DNA of 10,153 nt from a bacterium (GTDB lineage Bacteria; Verrucomicrobiota; Kiritimatiellia; UBA8416), in assembly GCA_020048935.1 (NCBI GenBank), contig JAIFLS010000150.1, positions 1 through 10,153 of the forward strand. Reading direction: 5' to 3'. The notes beneath the pieces are model-generated. The model was not told where the DNA came from. It saw only the letters and a program-made list of their open reading frames with translations, and ran no database searches. The translations under genes and the position numbers were made by a program. This document shows, piece by piece, positions 1-6,962 of this stretch. Within the stretch, counting starts at the first letter, position 1. Every line of letters begins with the position of its first letter.

Positions 1-354
1 CGGATTACTGGAAACCGCCTTTCCGCCGATCTCGCCCTGCACCCGGAAGAAGCCCGTCTCGTTCTGAACCAGTCCCTCGACACGACAGACTGCCGAACGA
101 TTCTCAGGAAAAAGGATTTCCTGTGCATCACCGGTGCTGGGAGAAAGCGTCACCATCTCGCCCTGCGAAATCAGTGGCATTGCATTCGCATCCAGCAGGC
201 TCACTATTGCTGAAAAGGGCTGCCCCGGCTTTACGACGGACGGAATGGTGATCATCATACGGGATAGCCCGCTCCCTGGTGCCTCAAGACGCAGGCACTT
301 CTCGACCATGGCCTCGGGAAAACAAACAACCCTCTTTCCGGCTGATTCAGTCAT
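1..354 (-). CDS. Unrecognised protein, N-terminal 118 residues (cut by window edge)
   Basis: An open frame starts at the ATG at 354-352 and runs off the left edge without a stop. The start overlaps the stop of the alpha-galactosidase gene in an ATGA arrangement, so the two genes are very likely co-transcribed and translationally coupled. The protein begins MTESAGKRVVCFPEAM and has no signal peptide or membrane segment. Residues ~30-118 look like a beta-sandwich or Ig-like domain, with the stretches ITIPSVVKPGQPFSAIVSLL and GFFRVQGEIGGKAVSSNP. The 'PGQPF ... V.LLDANAMP ... GFFRV ... SNP' pattern recalls the N-terminal region of DUF3604 proteins found in PVC bacteria, which have a metallo-phosphoesterase-like domain further on. 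That domain would lie outside the window, so this is only a suggestion. I am confident that the gene is real and unsure of its function. Confidence 0.75.
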   Translation of the reverse strand, partial: MTESAGKRVVCFPEAMVEKCLRLEAPGSGLSRMMITIPSVVKPGQPFSAIVSLLDANAMPLISQGEMVTLSPSTGDAQEILFPENRSAVCRVEGLVQNETGFFRVQGEIGGKAVSSNP

Positions 355-2351
355 TCGCTGACCTTATCGCAAGAGTAGACGAGAAAACGAAAGTCCCCAG
401 GTACCTCAATCAGGAATGAAGCCAGACCGCCTTCATCCACGGTTGCATTCCACCGGTTGCCGTTGATCAGGTTTTCCATACGCAGCGTTTTCCCCGCCAG
501 ATGAGGCAGCCGGTACACATAAGTTGTTTCGCGGTTGGCCGGTTCTCGGAAGAGCGTGAAGATCCCCCACCCCTCGCCAGGCAGTTCACACTCGAATCCT
601 GTCCAGCTTGCGCCGTCCGGCTTGTCACCAATGGGATGGACAAGACCTCGGTAAATATCCTTGCGCACCTTCTTGTAAGCCGCCAGCAAGGGACGGATCT
701 CGGCACGAGCCTCGTCGCTATAGAGGTGGGTCTCGCAGAAGAACAGCGGTGTACTCATCAACGCAATGGCCGTGCAGTAGGCGTGAGTGTAGGCACCGGC
801 ATCAGAAAAGCGCTTATCGACCGTATCGATATTCTGGATTGATCCCTGGAACTTGAGCAGGTTGCAGTAGCGCGAGATCTGCCAGAGATCCCGCAACACG
901 GTTCCTGGGCGATAAACAACCGTCACCGGAAGCGCCGGTTTCCGGTTTTCGAGATAGATACAGCCGAATTCACGCGCGAAGAAATACCCGTAACGGGCAT
1001 CCACCTCGGTAAGATCCCAGTTGATACGCAGATGGTGCTGGCGTCCCAGCACCAGGGCACGGACTTTATCGATCAGGTCGTCGATCTTGCGACGCGTGTT
1101 CAGGACCGCGAAATCCAGTTTGAGCGAGACAAAGCCGCCTTGCTCGATGTTGCGTACCATATCGTCCAGCGACGGCGGTATTGCCGCCATCCAGAGGCCC
1201 AGCGATACCCCCGCCTTCCTGGCGGCATCACTAACCTTCCCCCATCCGTCTGGATAGCGGGGAGGAACCGGCTTCCATTCCTCGTACCCGTCCCCCTGCC
1301 AACCGTCGTCAATCTGCAGGACATCAATTCCCAGATCCGCGCAACTGTCGATCTCGCGCAAGACATTCTCCTCGGCCGCCGCATCGCGATGCTGCTTGAA
1401 ACCCTGCGAACTGCCCCATGTGTTGGCCTGGATGTAAATATCCCGCTCCGTCAGGGGGTATCGCAGCCGATCAAAGGTCTTGAAAGCACGGAGTCGCGAA
1501 CGCTCATCGGACGCATAGACGATACACCACGTCGCCCAGGCCGGACGCCATTGATCATCAATCTCCGGCGGGCGGATCCCCCAGCCGTACGATTCCAAGC
1601 CGCACTCAGGATCACAGAGAAATAGTCCCGTATCGACCCCTCGCTGATTGACACACTTGTGTGACTCCTTGACCATGGCCACGCCCCATGCGCCATCCTC
1701 GGCACACAACGCATTGGACCATTCACAGACATAGGGATAGAGTAGCGGCTTTCCGTCTTCCGCCTCAAGCAGGATATCCAGCCAGGGATCGTTCCGATTC
1801 TGTGTGTCGGCATGATAGCCGATCATGCGACGCTTCCTGCCTTCAAACGAGATAGGCAACATGTCAAGCCGCTGGCACCCGCGGCCCCGACGAGCCTCCA
1901 GCAGGTTTTTCTCGGTCGTTTCCAACCGATCCTTGCTTCCGTCCCATTGGAACCCCTCCAGCGCCCTTACCGAAAGATGCACACGGATTCCCGGGGCCTG
2001 CGGGTAAACCCAGACCTCAAAGCGGACGGCCAATCGCGCCTCGGAATAATGAAGCTCAGCCGTGAATCGGACGTGCGTCGAAGTGAACCCATCGTCATCG
2101 GAAACAACCGCAACCGCATTTACAAGCGTTGCTTCCGGATTCTGTCCCTCGACCACCGGCAGCAGCCAGTCGGCATCCCGCGAATCGTCGTGATCAAGAC
2201 ACCAGCGGGCCGTGCTGAAAGCCTTGATCTCCGTGGTCAGGAATCCTCGCCCCGTCCAGCACCACGTCCGTCTTATTTGTCCGGTATCCGCTAGCAGCGT
2301 CGTCCCGTCAAACACAACACTGGCCGTTTCCAGTTTTTTTTCAATTGTCAT
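351..2351 (-). CDS. GH36-like alpha-galactosidase (glycoside hydrolase)
   Basis: This 666-residue protein is a probable retaining alpha-galactosidase, removing terminal alpha-linked galactose. Residues ~1-300 form a beta-rich N-terminal domain and ~300-570 a TIM barrel; a small beta domain follows to the end. Barrel signatures are LQIDDGWQGDG at 345-355, YPDGWGKVSDAARKAGVSLGLW at about 366-387 (read as two pieces), and VSLKLDF at 408-414. In GH36 the K-x-D after this strand carries the nucleophile, here D413. The usual GH36 acid/base motif with C-x-S-G-G is absent; instead there is INWDLTEVDAR at 443-453, where D446, E449 or D451 may serve. No signal peptide is seen, so the protein is probably cytoplasmic or periplasmic by another route. 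The start at 2351 has GGGAG six bases upstream. The 3' end overlaps the next gene by four bases. The glycoside hydrolase call is firm; alpha-galactosidase specificity is inferred. Confidence 0.85.
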   Translation of the reverse strand: MTIEKKLETASVVFDGTTLLADTGQIRRTWCWTGRGFLTTEIKAFSTARWCLDHDDSRDADWLLPVVEGQNPEATLVNAVAVVSDDDGFTSTHVRFTAELHYSEARLAVRFEVWVYPQAPGIRVHLSVRALEGFQWDGSKDRLETTEKNLLEARRGRGCQRLDMLPISFEGRKRRMIGYHADTQNRNDPWLDILLEAEDGKPLLYPYVCEWSNALCAEDGAWGVAMVKESHKCVNQRGVDTGLFLCDPECGLESYGWGIRPPEIDDQWRPAWATWCIVYASDERSRLRAFKTFDRLRYPLTERDIYIQANTWGSSQGFKQHRDAAAEENVLREIDSCADLGIDVLQIDDGWQGDGYEEWKPVPPRYPDGWGKVSDAARKAGVSLGLWMAAIPPSLDDMVRNIEQGGFVSLKLDFAVLNTRRKIDDLIDKVRALVLGRQHHLRINWDLTEVDARYGYFFAREFGCIYLENRKPALPVTVVYRPGTVLRDLWQISRYCNLLKFQGSIQNIDTVDKRFSDAGAYTHAYCTAIALMSTPLFFCETHLYSDEARAEIRPLLAAYKKVRKDIYRGLVHPIGDKPDGASWTGFECELPGEGWGIFTLFREPANRETTYVYRLPHLAGKTLRMENLINGNRWNATVDEGGLASFLIEVPGDFRFLVYSCDKVSE

Positions 2352-2394
2352 TTCACGCTCCCACGGGACCTCTATTTTCCCTCTGTTTCGGCCT

Positions 2395-2468
2395 ACGAGA
2401 ACGGCGACGCGAACGGTGAACGATTGGGATATTCTCTACTCGTTATCCGTTCTCGTCGCCGTTCTCGT
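2395..2468. repeat. Imperfect 28-bp inverted repeat built of 12-bp tandem units
   Basis: Left arm 2395-2422 and right arm 2441-2468 are reverse complements with three mismatches, around an 18-base spacer (2423-2440). The outer 15 bases (ACGAGAACGGCGACG and its complement) match perfectly. Each arm is two tandem 12-mers plus AACG: ACGAGAACGGCG then ACGCGAACGGTG on the plus strand, and ACGAGAACGGCG then ACGAGAACGGAT on the minus strand. It lies in the 143-base gap between the FAD oxidoreductase and alpha-galactosidase genes. It could form a strong stem in RNA from either strand, but no U-run follows it in the direction of transcription, so it is not a classic intrinsic terminator. It may be one copy of a dispersed intergenic repeat family. 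Confidence 0.85.
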
Positions 2469-2471
2469 CAA
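2442..2471 (-). promoter_or_regulatory. Possible promoter for the alpha-galactosidase gene
   Basis: On the minus strand a TTGACG -35 box (2471-2466) is followed after 18 bases by GATAAC (2447-2442), which matches four of six positions of a sigma70 -10 box. It lies about 90 bases upstream of the alpha-galactosidase start and is embedded in the right arm of the inverted repeat, so the repeat might act as an operator. The match may be chance. Confidence 0.25.
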
Positions 2472-2494
2472 CCGATTTTCCTTTTCATTCTTTG

Positions 2495-3772
2495 TCAGTA
2501 TCGAGGCAGAATCGCACCATGCAAGGCCAGTAGTTGATGTATATCCGAGATCACGAGATCCTCCGGATCCATGCCATTCCGCGAACTCAGCGCCGCCATC
2601 GCCCCGGCGGCCTGCCCCATTGCCATGCAACTGGCTTGAACACGCAGCGCCGAGTTGGCCAGCCGGTCACTGGATACGCACCGCCCGGCCACGATCAGGT
2701 TGCGGCTCCCCGCTGGCAGCAGCGCCCCGCGCGGGACGGAAGGCACGACCGGCTCAACCAGTTCCTGTTTGCCAAGACCGCTGCCGGTGGACATGTGCAA
2801 ATCGATCGGGTAGAACGCATGACAGAGCGCATCGTCCTCGCAGCGTCCGGTCCGGTAATCCTCGACAGTAATCGTCTTCTTGCCGACGATCGTAGCCGTC
2901 TCCCGGACCCCGCATTCCGGCGAAACATGATCTATCACCAGATGTTCCAGTCCCGGCTGTGTCCGCAGGAACCGGTAGAGGCGCAGCAGGCTTTTCCTGG
3001 CCTCGAGCTCCAGCACCGTCCTCGCCTGGCTGGTGCGGGCATTGATGTGGTGAATATGGCTTGCATTCGCGCCGCCGCCGCTCAGCCACTGTCCGGAATT
3101 CGGATAAGTGGCATTCCAGCCCGCATCCGTATTGGCCATGCGACCGGCCTTTACCTCCGACGCAATGGCCGCATTGATCGCCTTGATATCCAACTGATCA
3201 AACACATATCCACTGGCCTTGCATGACAGCGTGGCAGGCTGGGTCTCCTCGGGGATATTGATCGGAAAGCCCGCCATCGCCACGACATTGGCGTCGCCGG
3301 TGGCATCGACAACGACACTGGCCTTGCAGTCAAACAACCCTTCCTTGCCGCAAAGGGTCAGCGTCCATCCCTGCGCATCGTGCCGCGGCTTCAAGGCACC
3401 TGGCATGGTGTGGAACAGCACATCGACACCGGCATCCACCACGGCTTCATCGCAGCACGCGGCATAAAGGAAAACATTCACACGGATCTGCAACAGATTG
3501 TGAGCCCGCTTGTAATTCGTGAAGTCTGGCAGAGTGCCGCCCGCCGCTTCTACCGCACGGGTGACAAGCTGCCAGCCGATCCCGGCAATGACCTGCCGCC
3601 CCCAGGCATGGAAAAGCCCTGGGAAATTCACGCCGCCATTCGTTGTCGTTCCGCCCAGCATCCCGGTTTTCTCGACCAGCAGCGTCTTCGCCCCGGCGCG
3701 TCCGGCCTGTATTGCCGCAACAACGCCTGCCGGCCCCCCGCCGATCACAACCACATCATATTGTTGTTTCAT
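2495..3772 (-). CDS. FAD-dependent oxidoreductase (PF12831-like)
   Basis: This 425-residue flavoprotein has a Rossmann FAD-binding start at VVVIGGGPAGVVAA (7-20), an acidic LLVEK end of the second strand (31-35) and GMLGGTTTNGG (37-47). A second dinucleotide-binding signature, VVVDATGDANVV, lies at 153-164. The motif CGVRETATIVGKKTITVEDY occupies 277-296 and YPIDLHM 311-317, both typical of this family. The C-terminal FAD-contacting part is LIVAGRCVSSDRLANSALRV at 349-368, followed by GQAAGAMAA. The family is common in polysaccharide-degradation loci of PVC bacteria and Bacteroidetes, but its substrate is generally unknown, so I name no reaction beyond FAD-linked oxidation or reduction. No signal peptide is visible. 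The gene follows the sulfatase after 26 bases and has AGGGAG eight bases before the ATG, so it probably shares the sulfatase transcript. Confidence 0.9.
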   Translation of the reverse strand: MKQQYDVVVIGGGPAGVVAAIQAGRAGAKTLLVEKTGMLGGTTTNGGVNFPGLFHAWGRQVIAGIGWQLVTRAVEAAGGTLPDFTNYKRAHNLLQIRVNVFLYAACCDEAVVDAGVDVLFHTMPGALKPRHDAQGWTLTLCGKEGLFDCKASVVVDATGDANVVAMAGFPINIPEETQPATLSCKASGYVFDQLDIKAINAAIASEVKAGRMANTDAGWNATYPNSGQWLSGGGANASHIHHINARTSQARTVLELEARKSLLRLYRFLRTQPGLEHLVIDHVSPECGVRETATIVGKKTITVEDYRTGRCEDDALCHAFYPIDLHMSTGSGLGKQELVEPVVPSVPRGALLPAGSRNLIVAGRCVSSDRLANSALRVQASCMAMGQAAGAMAALSSRNGMDPEDLVISDIHQLLALHGAILPRY

Positions 3773-3798
3773 AAATCGGACTCCCTTTAACCATTCCC

Positions 3799-5184
3799 CT
3801 ACCCGCCCATCACCGCCGTATCAGGGGAATCATACGCCGCAACGATATAGGGATGATCAGGATTATATACAGCCAGTGGTTTCGGGTTTTCGACGCGTCC
3901 GACGGGCCTGCAACCATGACCCACTGTTTCCGTTATTGCGTCACCCAGGTCCTGCCTGGCCGCATCGAGCGCGGTCATCAAGTCCGCCACAATGTCCGGA
4001 TGCTGGTCATACACATTCACCTGTTCCCCGATATCGGCCTCCAGATCATAAAGCTCTTTTACAGGCTCCGATTGGCGGGCAAACATTGGACCTTTACCAA
4101 CATGGAGTTTCCATTTGCCCTTGCGCACGGCCTCCAGGCGCTGCTGAATGTAGTAATAGAACACCCCATGCGGAGAGGCGGCACCCTTCTCGCCAAACAG
4201 GAGCGGGGCGATGTCCTTGCCGTCAATCCTACGGTCCTGCGGTTCTGTCGTCCCGACAAGCCGGGCCAACGTCGGCAGGAAATCCATGGAGGTGATCAGC
4301 TCATCGCATAAGCGTCCGGCCGGGATATTGCCAGGCCAGCGGATGATGCAGGGCACGCGCTGGCCCCCTTCCCACGTGGTAGACTTATTGCCGCGCAGCG
4401 GTGCATTACTACCGCCTTCGTCACGTGCCCGCGACCCGTTGTCACTCGTAAAGATCACGACCGTGTTCCCATCCAGGCCCTGACGTATGAGTTCATCAAA
4501 CAGCACACCCGCCACCCAGTCAATACATTCGACGGCCGCACCATAACCGCCATTCTCGGCCTGTTTCAGGAACCGATCCGGGACGAAAAGCGGAACATGC
4601 ACATACATGTGCGCCAGGTACAGGAAAAAAGGACCCTGCTTGTTGTCGCGGATAAACCGCACGCATTCCTCCGTGTAGCGTTCCGTCAATCCGCGCTGAT
4701 CCGGCTGTTCCTGAATGACTTCATCATTACGCAGCAACGGCAACGGGACCCTCTCTGGCCGTTTTTCTATCGCTCCCTGAATGCCCATGTCATTGCTGTA
4801 GGGGAGTCCGTAGTACTCATCAAAGCCATGATTCGTTGGAAGGAATTCGGGCTGATCCCCGCAATGCCATTTGCCGACGATCTTCGTGCGATACCCCTCG
4901 CCCTTAAGTACATCGGCAATCGTAATCTCATCCGGGTGTAACCCGATCGCGTTTCCGGGGAAAAGCACACCGGGGAAGCCGATCCGCTGCGGATAGCAGC
5001 CGGTCATCAGTGCCGCCCGCGAGGCGGAACAGACGGGCGACATGACATGGTAGTCCGTGAAGCGCACACCCTCTGCCGCCATCTTATCCAGATACGGCGT
5101 CTTGTTGACCTTTGATCCGTAACAGGCAAGATCGCCGTACCCCAAATCGTCACAGTTGATCAGAATAATGTTCGGCTTCTTCAT
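3799..5184 (-). CDS. Sulfatase (formylglycine-dependent, S1 family)
   Basis: This 461-residue sulfatase should hydrolyse a sulfate ester, probably on a sugar. Metal ligands are D12-D13 in NIILINCDDLGYGD and D248-N249 in FTSDNG. The active-site cysteine that is converted to formylglycine is C52 in VCSASRAALMTG; K105 and H107 (KIVGKWH), H196 (VHVPLFVP) and K267 are also in the expected places. The core motif is CSASR, with alanine where most sulfatases have proline. The frame stays open upstream to 5295, but I chose the ATG at 5184. It gives the canonical N-terminus MKKPNIILINCDD, has GGAGAG nine bases upstream, and starts 16 bases after the esterase stop instead of overlapping it by 95. With this start there is no signal peptide, which is unusual for the family and suggests a cytoplasmic enzyme. 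The C-terminal CRPVGRVENPKPL tail lies at ~415-427. Substrate cannot be assigned. Confidence 0.93.
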   Translation of the reverse strand: MKKPNIILINCDDLGYGDLACYGSKVNKTPYLDKMAAEGVRFTDYHVMSPVCSASRAALMTGCYPQRIGFPGVLFPGNAIGLHPDEITIADVLKGEGYRTKIVGKWHCGDQPEFLPTNHGFDEYYGLPYSNDMGIQGAIEKRPERVPLPLLRNDEVIQEQPDQRGLTERYTEECVRFIRDNKQGPFFLYLAHMYVHVPLFVPDRFLKQAENGGYGAAVECIDWVAGVLFDELIRQGLDGNTVVIFTSDNGSRARDEGGSNAPLRGNKSTTWEGGQRVPCIIRWPGNIPAGRLCDELITSMDFLPTLARLVGTTEPQDRRIDGKDIAPLLFGEKGAASPHGVFYYYIQQRLEAVRKGKWKLHVGKGPMFARQSEPVKELYDLEADIGEQVNVYDQHPDIVADLMTALDAARQDLGDAITETVGHGCRPVGRVENPKPLAVYNPDHPYIVAAYDSPDTAVMGG

Positions 5185-5200
5185 CGCGATACTCTCCAGA

Positions 5201-6694
5201 TTATTTATCACCATAACCGCAGGTGCTGAACGGCGCCACCGGCATCCCATCAGCATCATACAGCAAATGGCCACGCGGATGCTGGGTGTACGCATAACGC
5301 ACCGCGACCGGCTCTTTCACACTCGCGCTGGAAACGACCAGATCCGCGCCATCAATGCGTCCGTCCGCCCAATGCCAGCTTCCGTCTTTGGCCTGGATCG
5401 ACAGCCACTCCAACTTCGCCTCCGGCGTCGGCACAGGCGCATTCATGCCCTCCTTGAGCGCGATCATCAGGCCATTCGGCACGCTATCGAAAACAATGCG
5501 GATGGAACTGCCCTCAATCTTATGGCTCTTGTAGAGCGGACTGAGCGACACGTTCGTGAATCCATAGTCCTTGTGGAGCGCCACCCGTGCCAGTCGGTAT
5601 CCGGTATCAAGCTTGTTCGGGGGATGCTCCCCCTCGGCACCCACATCATAAGCCACGGCCATTCCGGTATTCGGGAGTGCCAGGGCATTCGCAAAGGCCT
5701 GTCGGATCTCCGCCCGTCCATCACCACCGGCCGGATTATCGAGCGACGATTTCCCTATCCCCGGCAACTGGACAAAGTAGAAAGAGAAATCACGATGGGG
5801 GCCGCCTTCAACACCGGTCTGATTCCAGACCTTTCTCCAACCGGTAATCAGGGATTCCAGTTTGGGCTGATAGGCGCGACGATCCTTCTCATTACTTTCC
5901 CCCTGATACCAAATGACCCCGCGCAGGCCGAATCCGACCAGTGGATCAATCAATTTGCTATAATTTCCGCCGATGGCATAGGGTTCCTGATTCAGCCAGC
6001 TCTCAATGGAGGATCCGCCGACCGACGCGTTGATCAGGCCCACCGGGACCAGGATATCCCCCTGCAGCCGATTGGAAAAAAAGAAACATACCCTTTTGAA
6101 CACAGACACCCCCTCCAGCGTACACACCGCCCAGGGGCCGCCCCCGGGGGAGGCCAACTGCCGCAGCGCCGGATAGTTGGCCACGGTCTCTGGGCCCGGC
6201 GGATAGAGTCGCGGGCTGCCCGAGCGTATCGCGCCAGCCATATTGGACTGACCCGCACCGAGCCAGACCTCGCCCACCAGGATATTGCAAATCTCCTTAA
6301 CCGCTGTCTCGCCATCCTTCTCGCAAGTGATCGTCATGACCAATCCTGCTGGCGCGTCATGCACCGAGGCCAGCTTGACCGCCGTCATGGGCTCCAGCAC
6401 AACCCGCCAACGGCCGGTTTCGTCGGCAACACCCGTCTTCACCTGCTGATCGAAGGTCAAGGACACCTTTGCCCCCGGCAGGGTGGTTCCCCATACCGGC
6501 AACGGTATCTTCTGCTGCAGGACCATATTATCCTGGAACGGAATTCCGCAAATGGGCGCAAGCGTCCGCACCGGAACGGGCACGACGGACTCTTCTGCCG
6601 TCGTTGGGGCGGCATCACCCGCACGCAGTCCCGTACTAGTACTTGTCGCCAGAACGGCAATACCGAGCCAAAGCTTGTTTCGAAATACGTTCAT
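5201..6694 (-). CDS. Sialate O-acetylesterase-like SGNH esterase, exported
   Basis: This 497-residue carbohydrate esterase of the SASA (PF03629) type removes O-acetyl groups from sialic acid or another sugar. The start has a signal peptide-like segment (FRNKLWLGIAVLATSTSTGL, residues 4-23), so it probably acts in the periplasm or outside the cell. Residues ~50-135 form the beta domain, beginning FQDNMVLQQKIPLPVWG. SGNH blocks are WLGAGQSNMAG with nucleophile S150, INASVGGSSIESW at 221-233, IWYQGESNE at 261-269, and AYDVGAEGEHPPNKLDTGYR, where D350 and H357 are the likely catalytic pair. All key residues are present and the length is normal. The start at 6694 has AAAGGAG about eight bases upstream. 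The sulfatase follows after 16 bases, so desulfation and deacetylation of the same glycan are likely linked. The acetyl-bearing sugar may be a neutral one; many relatives are misnamed for sialate. Confidence 0.92.
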   Translation of the reverse strand: MNVFRNKLWLGIAVLATSTSTGLRAGDAAPTTAEESVVPVPVRTLAPICGIPFQDNMVLQQKIPLPVWGTTLPGAKVSLTFDQQVKTGVADETGRWRVVLEPMTAVKLASVHDAPAGLVMTITCEKDGETAVKEICNILVGEVWLGAGQSNMAGAIRSGSPRLYPPGPETVANYPALRQLASPGGGPWAVCTLEGVSVFKRVCFFFSNRLQGDILVPVGLINASVGGSSIESWLNQEPYAIGGNYSKLIDPLVGFGLRGVIWYQGESNEKDRRAYQPKLESLITGWRKVWNQTGVEGGPHRDFSFYFVQLPGIGKSSLDNPAGGDGRAEIRQAFANALALPNTGMAVAYDVGAEGEHPPNKLDTGYRLARVALHKDYGFTNVSLSPLYKSHKIEGSSIRIVFDSVPNGLMIALKEGMNAPVPTPEAKLEWLSIQAKDGSWHWADGRIDGADLVVSSASVKEPVAVRYAYTQHPRGHLLYDADGMPVAPFSTCGYGDK

Positions 6695-6962
6695 CGTGCA
6701 GTCTCCTTTATCAATCTACCTAACAACCAATATCGTCCAGCTCATCCTCACGGCCACACCAGCTCGAGCGCAACAATCGTATCGGGAGCCTCTCGCTCAT
6801 CTGCCTGATAGAACGATGCCCATTGACCTAGATGTGATAGAATCGGGATCAATCAACTCCCGATGCGCCATCCCGTCAAAGACCGGATCCTTTAGCCACG
6901 ACGCCTGCCAGGCAACCCTGCTGCATGGATCTGTCGACTGTACCGGGGTTCCTCCAGCTAAA
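6695..6962 (-). other. Gap between esterase and mazEF with short coding-like scraps
   Basis: This 268-base stretch holds no intact gene. Read on the minus strand, one frame from about 6916 gives VAWQASWLKDPVFDGMAH before closing. Another, open from 6852 to a stop at 6748, gives GQWASFYQADEREAPDTI and ends VALELVWP. Both look protein-like, the second like the C-terminal end of a longer protein, but they are in different frames and short. They may be leftovers of a deleted gene, parallel to the GH2 remnant upstream. I see no convincing promoter for the esterase here and no terminator for mazEF. Confidence 0.3.

Noticed and set aside
2372..2494. Intrinsic terminator after the FAD oxidoreductase
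   Set aside because: The stem is long and strong, but no U-rich run follows it in the transcription direction; after the stem the message reads AGGCCGAAACAG.
2212..2871. Plus-strand frame with a hydrophobic VLVAVLVNRFSFSF stretch that looks like a membrane segment
   Set aside because: The hydrophobic part is only the translation of the inverted repeat and its flank; the rest is antisense to the FAD oxidoreductase.
5185..5295. N-terminal extension of the sulfatase frame to 5295
   Set aside because: It overlaps 95 bases of the esterase gene, encodes no signal peptide, and the ATG at 5184 has a good ribosome site and gives the canonical sulfatase start.
6695..6760. Promoter for the esterase gene
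   Set aside because: TGGACG and TAGATT are present but the spacing is about 15 bases and both boxes are weak; not supportable.
5156..6808. 550-codon open frame on the plus strand opposite the esterase
   Set aside because: It is rich in Arg, His and Pro with no recognisable domain and lies exactly antisense to the clear esterase gene; GC-rich coding DNA often leaves such shadows open.
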